From Bacillota bacterium (GTDB taxonomy: Bacteria; Bacillota; Desulfotomaculia; Desulfotomaculales; Desulfallaceae), in assembly GCA_009781965.1 (NCBI GenBank), contig WQUS01000118.1:1-6234 (forward strand): a DNA stretch of 6,234 bases, written 5' to 3'. This document shows, in pieces, positions 1 through 5,088 of the stretch. The notes under the pieces were generated by a model. The model had not been told where the DNA came from, searched no databases, and worked only from the letters and a program-made list of their open reading frames with translations. Numbering within the stretch: the stretch's first letter is position 1; every line of letters begins with the position of its first letter. A program made the translations under genes and the position numbers.

Positions 1-1
1 G

Positions 2-934
2 GGGCTGTTCATCTGCGTTACCGGGGTCTCCGGTTCGGGGAAGAGCACCCTGGTGAACGAGATCCTTTATAAGCAGCTGGCCCATGAGCTGCAGCGGGCC
101 GGGGCCAAGCCCGGGCGCTGTCAGGAAATCCGCGGGCTGGAGCACCTGGACAAGGTGATCGAGGTGGATCAGTCGCCCATCGGCCGCACCCCCCGATCCA
201 ACCCGGCCACCTACACCGGGGTCTTCACCGATATCCGGGATCTGTTTTCCCAGACCCCCGAGTCCCGGGCCCGGGGCTACCGGCCCGGCCGTTTTTCCTT
301 CAATGTTAAGGGCGGCCGCTGCGAAGCCTGCCGGGGGGACGGTATTATTAAAATTGAAATGCACTTCCTGCCGGATGTATACGTGCCTTGCGAGGTATGC
401 AAAGGTTCCCGTTACAACCGGGAGACCCTGGAAGTTAAATATAAGGGCAAAAGCATCTCCGATGTGCTGAGCATGACGGTGGAGCAGGCCCTGGAGTTCT
501 TCCGCCACTTGCCCAAGATTAAGCGCCGGCTGCAGACTCTGTACGACGTGGGTCTGGGCTATATCCGCCTGGGCCAGCCGGCGCCGGAGCTTTCCGGGGG
601 CGAGGCCCAGCGGGTGAAGCTGGCCACCGAGCTTTCCCGGCGCTCCAACGGTAAAACGCTGTACATTCTGGACGAGCCCACCACCGGGCTGCATGTGGCG
701 GACGTGCACCGGCTGCTGGAGGTGCTGCACCGTCTGGTGGACGCCGGCGACACGGTGCTGGTGATTGAGCATAATCTGGATGTGATTAAAACCGCCGATT
801 ACATTATTGATCTGGGTCCCGAGGGGGGCCACCGGGGCGGCGAGGTGCTGGTTACCGGCACTCCCGAAGAGGTAGCCCAGTCAACAGTCTCTTACACTGC
901 GCCATTTTTAGCGGCCAGGTTGAAAGAAAATTAA
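2..934 (+). CDS. uvrA: UvrA, excinuclease ABC subunit A, C-terminal part (5' truncated by window edge)
   Basis: UvrA is the damage-scanning ATPase of nucleotide excision repair; as a dimer it loads UvrB at lesions. The window opens in frame just before the Walker A of the second ABC module (GVSGSGKST, fragment residues 8-16, Lys14), so about 310 residues of a protein usually near 940-960 are present. The zinc module follows as CEAC (Cys107, Cys110) and CEVC (Cys130, Cys133) around a conserved GDGIIKIEMHFLPDVYVP stretch. Then come the ABC signature LSGGEAQ (197-203), Walker B LYILDEP (220-226) and the H-loop VIEHN (His257). The reading frame is open from base 2, so the GTG at 53 is an internal valine and not a start. 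The TAA stop is 15 nt before the uvrC start, which implies one transcript. The family call is certain; only the N-terminal two-thirds is missing, through the window edge and not through mutation. Confidence 0.98.
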   Translation, partial: GLFICVTGVSGSGKSTLVNEILYKQLAHELQRAGAKPGRCQEIRGLEHLDKVIEVDQSPIGRTPRSNPATYTGVFTDIRDLFSQTPESRARGYRPGRFSFNVKGGRCEACRGDGIIKIEMHFLPDVYVPCEVCKGSRYNRETLEVKYKGKSISDVLSMTVEQALEFFRHLPKIKRRLQTLYDVGLGYIRLGQPAPELSGGEAQRVKLATELSRRSNGKTLYILDEPTTGLHVADVHRLLEVLHRLVDAGDTVLVIEHNLDVIKTADYIIDLGPEGGHRGGEVLVTGTPEEVAQSTVSYTAPFLAARLKEN

Positions 935-937
935 TTT

Positions 938-946
938 GGGGGTGAT
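938..946 (+). promoter_or_regulatory. Shine-Dalgarno of uvrC
   Basis: GGGGGTGAT lies in the 15-nt uvrA-uvrC gap and matches most of the anti-16S sequence AGGAGGTGAT. The GGGGG core ends 7 nt before TTG 950. The codons between the uvrA stop (TAA 932, also in this frame) and 950 include no ATG, GTG or TTG, so this site fixes a TTG start for uvrC. Confidence 0.8.
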
Positions 947-949
947 TGG

Positions 950-2797
950 TTGCGGGAGAAGCTGGAACAGCTGCCGGAGAGCCCGGGGGTATATATTTAC
1001 CGGGACGGGCAGGGCGCGGTGATTTACGTGGGCAAGGCGCTGTCCTTAAAGCATCGGGTACAGTCATATTTTGGCGCCGCCGCGGCCAGGAACCCGAAGG
1101 TGAAAGCTTTGATGGCCCGGGCTAAGGATCTGGAGTACATCACCACCGATTCCGAGGTAGAGGCCCTGATCCTGGAAAGCAACCTGATTAAGGAGCACCG
1201 GCCGCGGTATAACGTGTGTCTGAAGGACGACAAGAGCTACCCCTACCTGAAGCTGACTCTGCAGGAGGAGTATCCGCGGCTGCTGCTGACCCGCCGGCTG
1301 CTGAAGGACGGGTCCCGTTACTTTGGTCCTTACACCCAAGTGGGAGCGGTCCAGGAAACGCAGCGCCTGCTGCAGCGCCTTTTCCCTCTGCGCACCTGCA
1401 AGCACAAGTCGCCCCTGCCTCGCAGCAGGCCTTGCCTGAACCAGCACATTAAGCGCTGCCTGGGGCCCTGCTGCGGTTTGGTGACGGCGGCGGAGTACCG
1501 CAAGCTAGCGGACGGCGTACAGCTGTTTTTAAGCGGCCGCCAGGAACAATTGCTCAAGGACCTGCGCCGGCGCATGGAGGAAGCTGCCGGAGCGCTGGAT
1601 TTCGAGCGGGCGGCCTTGCTGCGGGATCAGCTGTTAGCCGTGGAAAAGGTGGCGGAGAAACAGAAAATTGTATCGGGGGATCATGAGGACCGGGACGTGG
1701 TGGCGATGGCCCGGGAGCAGGATCAATCCTGCGTGATGATTTTCTTCGTGCGCGGCGGCAAGCTCATCGGCCGGGAACATTTCCTGCTGGACGAAACCGC
1801 GGATTTGCAGCGGGATGAAGTGATTGAAGCTTTTCTGAAGCAGTATTACCTGGAAGCCGAGTTTATTCCCCGGGAGGTGCTGACGGAAGATTTTCCGGCG
1901 GCGGAGCTGGCGGTGCTGGAACGCTGGCTTTCGGAGAAGCGGGGCGGCCGGGTGCGCATTATTAAGCCCAGGCGGGGAGAAAAGAAGAAGCTGGTGGAAC
2001 TGGCCGGCCGTAACGCTTTGCTGCAGTTGGAGGAGATAGAGGCCGGCCGGGCGGCGCGCCATGATGTTTTGGTGCAGGCTTTGGACGAACTGGCTCGGGC
2101 GCTGGGCTTGGAGGCCCCGCCGGGCCGGTTGGAATGTTTCGATATTTCCAATATCCAGGGGGCGGAAACGGTGGCTTCGATGGCTGTTTTCGAGGCCGGC
2201 CGGCCGGCGCCCCAGCAGTACCGGCGGTTTAAGATTCAAACCGTGTCCGGCCCCGATGATTTTGCTTCCATGCGGGAAGCCCTGAGCCGGCGTTTTTCCC
2301 GGGGCCGCGAGGAAAGGGAACTGATTGGCACCGGTCAGCTGTCCACCCGGCAGGCCAAATTTCACCGGCTGCCCGACCTGCTGGTGGTGGACGGCGGCAA
2401 AGGCCAGCTTTCCTCCGCCGTAGCGGTGCTGGAAGAGCAAGGCTGCACCGGGATACCGGTCTGTGGGTTGGCCAAGGAGGAAGAACTGATTTTTTTGCCC
2501 GGCCGTCCGGCGCCGGTGCGTTTGCCGGAGGATTCCCCGGCCTTGCAGCTGCTGCAGCGATTGCGGGATGAAGCCCATCGTTTTGCGGTCACTTACCACC
2601 GTCAGCTGAGGGGAAAACGGAATTTAAAATCCAGTTTGGAGGATATCGAGGGAGTCGGCGCCACCAGGCGCCGGGAACTGCTTAAGGCTTTTGGCTCCCT
2701 GGACAAAATTAGGGCGGCCGGGCTGGAGGAACTGGCGGCGGTGCCGGGCATGAACCGCAAGGCGGCGGTGGCGGTATATGATTATTTTCACCGTTAG
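950..2797 (+). CDS. uvrC: UvrC, excinuclease ABC subunit C (dual-incision nuclease)
   Basis: UvrC makes the 3' and then the 5' incision around a lesion marked by UvrB. At 615 residues it has the family's usual length (E. coli about 610). The GIY-YIG nuclease comes first (about 9-90): GVYIY at 13-17, YVGKA at 26-30, Arg36, and Glu76 in EALILESN, expected to carry out the 3' cut. Cys150, Cys162, Cys170 and Cys174 have 12-8-4 spacing, which as I recall it matches the [4Fe-4S] ligands reported for E. coli UvrC. A UVR motif for UvrB contact sits near 201-236 (ALDFERAALLRDQL). The RNase H-like 5' endonuclease shows CFDISN (Asp398), DDFASM (Asp437), VDGGKGQ (Asp481) and DEAHRFA (His543). A tandem helix-hairpin-helix DNA-binding domain ends the protein (about 563-615, IEGVGATRR and VPGMNRKAA). 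The start is TTG 950, fixed by its Shine-Dalgarno. Translation is probably coupled to uvrA. No defect is seen. Confidence 0.98.
   Translation: MREKLEQLPESPGVYIYRDGQGAVIYVGKALSLKHRVQSYFGAAAARNPKVKALMARAKDLEYITTDSEVEALILESNLIKEHRPRYNVCLKDDKSYPYLKLTLQEEYPRLLLTRRLLKDGSRYFGPYTQVGAVQETQRLLQRLFPLRTCKHKSPLPRSRPCLNQHIKRCLGPCCGLVTAAEYRKLADGVQLFLSGRQEQLLKDLRRRMEEAAGALDFERAALLRDQLLAVEKVAEKQKIVSGDHEDRDVVAMAREQDQSCVMIFFVRGGKLIGREHFLLDETADLQRDEVIEAFLKQYYLEAEFIPREVLTEDFPAAELAVLERWLSEKRGGRVRIIKPRRGEKKKLVELAGRNALLQLEEIEAGRAARHDVLVQALDELARALGLEAPPGRLECFDISNIQGAETVASMAVFEAGRPAPQQYRRFKIQTVSGPDDFASMREALSRRFSRGREERELIGTGQLSTRQAKFHRLPDLLVVDGGKGQLSSAVAVLEEQGCTGIPVCGLAKEEELIFLPGRPAPVRLPEDSPALQLLQRLRDEAHRFAVTYHRQLRGKRNLKSSLEDIEGVGATRRRELLKAFGSLDKIRAAGLEELAAVPGMNRKAAVAVYDYFHR
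2656..2673. repeat. Short perfect inverted repeat inside uvrC
   Basis: CGGCGCC and GGCGCCG form a perfect 7-bp stem around the 4-nt loop ACCA. It falls in the codons for the first helix-hairpin-helix motif (GVGATRR). GGCGCC-type words are common in this GC-rich sequence, so this is probably a by-product of coding. It is recorded only because an mRNA hairpin here would be stable. Confidence 0.4.
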
Positions 2798-2876
2798 GCC
2801 GTAGGAGTGTGCAGGTACTGTGCGGGGCGTGCGGTTGTTTTATCGTCACAAAAGCTGAGCGGCAGCGCGGAGCATA

Positions 2877-2884
2877 AGGAGGTT
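2877..2884 (+). promoter_or_regulatory. Shine-Dalgarno of the HAD phosphatase gene
   Basis: AAGGAGGT is a near-perfect ribosome binding site. GGAGG (2878-2882) ends 7 nt before TTG 2890, so a TTG start is chosen. The preceding gap from 2798 shows no convincing promoter and no terminator with a T-run. It contains only a minor GCTG/CAGC hairpin near 2855-2867, so read-through from uvrC is possible. Confidence 0.8.
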
Positions 2885-2889
2885 GAAGA

Positions 2890-3717
2890 TTGAGCGGCTA
2901 TAAACTATTGGCTCTGGATGTGGACGACACCTTGTTGAATGGTAAACATCAGATTCCGGACCGGACCCGCCGAGCTGTGGAGCAAGCCCGGGAAGCCGGC
3001 GTGCGGGTAACCCTGGCCACGGGCCGGATGTTCCGCTCGGCCAGGCCCTTTGCCAACCAGCTGGGGATTGAGGAGTATTTGATTACTTACCATGGGGCCC
3101 TGGTGCGCCATGCGGTGACTGAAGAGACCCTTTTTCACCGGCCGGTCCCGCTGGAACTGGCCCTGGAGGTTATTGCCTATGTGAAGCAGGAATATGGCTA
3201 TCATATTAATATCTATGTGGATGATTATCTGTACGTGGCTGAACGTACCCCCGAGGCGGAAGGTTACGCGGCTTTTGCCTCGATGCCTTTTGGCGTGGTG
3301 GGCGATCTGGACCGTTTTCTGCGGGAGCGCAACGAACCGCCTACCAAGGTGGTGGTGGTGACCCAACCGGAGCAGGTAGATGAAATGTTAGTCCGGACGC
3401 GGCCCATCTATGGCGACCGGCTGCATATCACCAAATCCAAACCGCGTTTCCTGGAGTTTTCCCATCCCGACGCCCATAAGGGCCATGCTTTGGCGGCGGT
3501 AGCCGATCATTACGGGGTGCGGCGGGAAGAAGTGATTGCCGTGGGCGACACCTATAACGACATTGAAATGATTGCCTATGCCGGCCTGGGCGTGGCCGTG
3601 GGCAACGGTCCTCTGGAAGTGCAAAAGCAGGCCGATTACGTCTGTCCCAGCAACGACGACTGCGGCATCGCCGAAGTAGTGGAAAAATTCATCCTGGGCC
3701 GGAAGCTCAGCTTGTAG
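2890..3717 (+). CDS. Cof-type HAD-IIB family hydrolase (probable sugar-phosphate or related phosphatase)
   Basis: This is a soluble cytoplasmic Mg2+-dependent phosphatase of the haloacid dehalogenase superfamily, subclass IIB (Cof/YidA type). At 275 residues it is typical in size. Motif I is LDVDDTLL, with nucleophile Asp10 and general acid Asp12. The residue after Asp12 is Asp where many relatives have Gly; as I recall the family, this variant is not rare. Motif II is TLATGR (Thr44). The variable C2 cap lies between, about residues 80-190, and sets substrate choice. Motif III is Lys197 in HPDAHKGHAL, and motif IV is VGDTYNDIEM (Asp220, Asp224). Known Cof proteins dephosphorylate sugar phosphates, FMN, pyridoxal phosphate or other small metabolites, so the substrate cannot be read from sequence. 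Its place before a sugar kinase and a debranching enzyme makes a sugar phosphate plausible but unproven. The start is TTG 2890 behind AAGGAGGT. Confidence 0.93.
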   Translation: MSGYKLLALDVDDTLLNGKHQIPDRTRRAVEQAREAGVRVTLATGRMFRSARPFANQLGIEEYLITYHGALVRHAVTEETLFHRPVPLELALEVIAYVKQEYGYHINIYVDDYLYVAERTPEAEGYAAFASMPFGVVGDLDRFLRERNEPPTKVVVVTQPEQVDEMLVRTRPIYGDRLHITKSKPRFLEFSHPDAHKGHALAAVADHYGVRREEVIAVGDTYNDIEMIAYAGLGVAVGNGPLEVQKQADYVCPSNDDCGIAEVVEKFILGRKLSL

Positions 3718-3730
3718 TATGAGTTGTGCG

Positions 3731-3760
3731 TTGTGATTTAACACTTTAGGGAATTATCCT
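3731..3760 (+). promoter_or_regulatory. Weak candidate promoter upstream of the ROK kinase
   Basis: In the 143-nt gap between the phosphatase and the kinase, TTGTGA (3731-3736) and TATCCT (3755-3760) are 18 nt apart, each matching 4 of 6 bases of the sigma-70/sigma-A consensus. Nothing better is visible in the gap. It would leave a leader of about 90 nt. The rest of the gap shows no gene and no clear terminator. Confidence 0.22.
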
Positions 3761-3847
3761 GGTCAATATGGCTGAGTTATACCCCGTCGGGCCATTTAGG
3801 ATTAAAGCACTGAGAAGCGCACCCAGAGGGAATTGAATTTTTTTGCC

Positions 3848-3853
3848 GGGAGG
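3848..3853 (+). promoter_or_regulatory. Shine-Dalgarno that fixes the ROK kinase start at ATG 3861
   Basis: GGGAGG ends 7 nt before ATG 3861. An in-frame TTG at 3843 lies upstream of this site and cannot use it. This matters because it puts the repeat-encoded stretch inside the translated protein. The only rescue starts after the repeats, GTG 4044 and GTG 4050, have no purine-rich site in front of them. Confidence 0.8.
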
Positions 3854-3860
3854 TTGTACA

Positions 3861-4988
3861 ATGGCCGGAAAACCGGCAGTTGGTCTGGACTTAGATCGAA
3901 CCTCGAACCTCGAACCTCGAACTTCGAGTACAGAGCCTCGAACCTCGAGCCCCCTAACAGAGACGGACCAAAATGGCATTAATCGAAGTTCGAACCTCGA
4001 ACCTCGAACTTCGAACCTCGAGCTCAGAACCTCGAACTTCGTCGTGGGCGTGGATCTGGGCGGCACTAAGATCCTTACCATGTTGGCCGACGGCGCCGGA
4101 CAGGTGCTGGCCCGGGTCAAGGCGCCTACCCAGCCCTGGCGCGGCCTGGACGCCGTGCTGGATACCATCGTCGATTCAGTGGAGCAGGTGGCCAGTCAAG
4201 CCGGCGTGCTTCTCAATGCGGTGCGCACTGTGGGGGTCGGGGTTCCCGGTTTGCTGGATCGGGACCGGCAGGTTGTGTTCTTAGCGCCCAACCTGAACTG
4301 GCGGGACGTACCCTTGGGCGCCCTGCTGGGCGACCGGCTGGCCCTGCCGGTGCGGCTGGAAAACGACGCCAACCTGGCGGCGTTGGGCGAGTACGCTTAC
4401 GGCGCCGGCCGGGGCGAAAGCCACCTGGTTTACATTACCGTCAGCACCGGGGTGGGGTGCGGAATAGTTTTGGACGGCTCGATCTACCGCGGCGCCGGCG
4501 GCGGGGCGGGGGAAATCGGTCATCTAACGGTGGCTCCCGGCGGTCCGCTGTGCAACTGCGGCAACAACGGCTGCCTGGAAGCGGTGGCCTCGGGCACCGC
4601 TATTGCCCGCCAGGCCCGGGCCCTGGTGGCTGAGGGCCGGGGCGCCGGAATCCTGGCTGCCGCCGGCGGCGCTCCGGAACAGGTTTCAGCCCGGACGGTA
4701 GCGGAAGCAGCCGGGCTGGGCGCTCCGGAAGCAGTGGCGATTTTGCGGGACGCCGGCCGGTTTTTGGGTCTCGCCGTGGCGGGCCTGATTAATTTGCTTA
4801 ACCCCTCGGCGCTGGTGCTGGGGGGCGGCGTGCTGCAGTCGGATAGGGTGCTTTGGGACGCTATGTCGGAGGAAATTAACCGCCGGACTCTGAGCTCGTC
4901 CCTGGCGGCGGTGCGGGTGGTGCGGGCCGAACTGGCCGGCGACGCCGGGGTGCTGGGCGCGGTGGCGCTGGCTTTGGCGATTACTTAG
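3861..4988 (+). CDS. ROK-family sugar kinase, probable glucokinase (GlcK-like), with a repeat-encoded N-terminal extension
   Basis: ROK kinases phosphorylate glucose or related hexoses with ATP in the cytoplasm. After residue 60 the fold is complete: phosphate-binding VGVDLGGTK (62-70), GVGVPGLLD, catalytic Asp169 in ENDANLAALGE, a TGVGCGI nucleotide loop, GEIGH (His221) with the zinc motif CNCGNNGCLE (Cys231, Cys233, Cys238), and LVLGGGV near the C-terminus. Ending at 4988 gives 375 residues, against about 310-325 for relatives. The excess is an N-terminal stretch made of MAGKPAVGLDLD followed by SNLEPRT-type repeats from two 7-nt arrays. It is polar, low in complexity and probably disordered. 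No winged-helix domain is present, so this is a kinase and not a NagC/XylR-type repressor. The N-terminal VGLDL resembles the later VGVDL, suggesting that the repeats entered at the original gene start. Glucose is inferred from the zinc motif and from the debranching gene next door; N-acetylmannosamine or fructose are alternatives. Whether the extension impairs activity is unknown. Confidence 0.9.
   Translation: MAGKPAVGLDLDRTSNLEPRTSSTEPRTSSPLTETDQNGINRSSNLEPRTSNLELRTSNFVVGVDLGGTKILTMLADGAGQVLARVKAPTQPWRGLDAVLDTIVDSVEQVASQAGVLLNAVRTVGVGVPGLLDRDRQVVFLAPNLNWRDVPLGALLGDRLALPVRLENDANLAALGEYAYGAGRGESHLVYITVSTGVGCGIVLDGSIYRGAGGGAGEIGHLTVAPGGPLCNCGNNGCLEAVASGTAIARQARALVAEGRGAGILAAAGGAPEQVSARTVAEAAGLGAPEAVAILRDAGRFLGLAVAGLINLLNPSALVLGGGVLQSDRVLWDAMSEEINRRTLSSSLAAVRVVRAELAGDAGVLGAVALALAIT
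3896..3951 (+). repeat. Heptanucleotide repeat array 1 (8 units) inside the ROK kinase gene
   Basis: Eight consecutive 7-nt units keep perfect register: TCGAACC three times, then TCGAACT, TCGAGTA, CAGAGCC, TCGAACC, TCGAGCC. Three units (21 nt) encode seven residues, SNLEPRT, and the same residue cycle arises in all three forward frames because 7 is not a multiple of 3. The array follows the codons for VGLDLD and is separated from array 2 by 31 nt. Confidence 0.95.
3983..4014. repeat. Inverted repeat (potential hairpin) formed by variant heptads
   Basis: TCGAAGTTCGA (3983-3993) and TCGAACTTCGA (4004-4014) are exact reverse complements with a 10-nt loop, an 11-bp stem. Each arm is itself a palindrome around its central base. 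The partner arm TCGAACTTCGA also occurs in array 1 at 3917-3927, so an alternative long-range pairing exists. Confidence 0.7.
3983..4038 (+). repeat. Heptanucleotide repeat array 2 (8 units) inside the ROK kinase gene
   Basis: Eight units keep perfect register: TCGAAGT, TCGAACC, TCGAACC, TCGAACT, TCGAACC, TCGAGCT, CAGAACC, TCGAACT. The array begins in the same codon phase as array 1 (87 nt apart, 29 codons) and ends directly before the FVVGVDLGGTK codons. Positions 3990-4014 are an exact copy of 3903-3927 (25 nt). Confidence 0.95.
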
Positions 4989-5035
4989 ACATAAAATTGC
5001 AGCAATGATGCGAGGAATCGGACACTGAAGCGGAT

Positions 5036-5075
5036 GTGAAAGTAATTTTATTAAAAATATTAATTAAAATTGATT
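5036..5075 (+). promoter_or_regulatory. AT-rich island, candidate promoter of the debranching enzyme gene
   Basis: From 5041 to 5075, 33 of 35 bases are A or T, in sharp contrast to the GC-rich surroundings, and the tract sits directly before a Shine-Dalgarno. GTGAAA (5036-5041) and TATTAA (5058-5063), 16 nt apart, each match 4 of 6 consensus bases. AATTTTA (5044-5050) and TAAAATT (5065-5071) form an inverted repeat that could be an operator. The composition is plain; the promoter boxes are weak. Confidence 0.35.
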
Positions 5076-5076
5076 C

Positions 5077-5083
5077 GGGGGTG
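5077..5083 (+). promoter_or_regulatory. Shine-Dalgarno of the debranching enzyme gene
   Basis: GGGGGTG has its GGGGG core (5077-5081) ending 7 nt before GTG 5089. A second in-frame GTG at 5083 overlaps this site and is too close to be served by it, so 5089 is preferred. Confidence 0.7.
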
Positions 5084-5088
5084 TGGGC

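Noticed and set aside
53..934. GTG 53 as the start of a separate gene
   Set aside because: The same frame continues to base 2 and includes the UvrA Walker A motif, so this codon is an internal valine of uvrA.
1634..2599. 321-residue open frame on the minus strand inside uvrC
   Set aside because: It lies wholly antisense to the conserved catalytic core of uvrC, its translation is rich in Gln, His, Arg and Leu with no recognisable motif, and long antisense frames are common in GC-rich genes.
2798..2889. Terminator or regulatory RNA between uvrC and the phosphatase gene
   Set aside because: Only very short imperfect inverted repeats are present and no stem is followed by a T-run.
3843..3860. 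TTG 3843 as the start of the ROK kinase
   Set aside because: It lies upstream of the GGGAGG ribosome binding site, which is placed correctly for ATG 3861.
3896..4038. CRISPR array
   Set aside because: Units are 7 nt in direct tandem without variable spacers of equal length; there are no cas genes.
3861..4040. N-terminal extension as the winged-helix domain of a ROK transcriptional repressor
   Set aside because: The stretch is a low-complexity repeat with no helix-turn-helix pattern and is shorter than the roughly 80-residue DNA-binding domain of such repressors.
4044..4052. GTG 4044 or GTG 4050 as the true kinase start, leaving the repeats untranslated
   Set aside because: Neither has a purine-rich site upstream, whereas ATG 3861 has an excellent one and the frame is open throughout. 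It cannot be fully excluded without protein data.
3746..4168. 140-residue minus-strand frame crossing the heptad arrays, with RFEVRGS-type repeats
   Set aside because: It is open only because the heptad lacks stops in every frame. It has no Shine-Dalgarno of note and no conserved domain outside the repeat.
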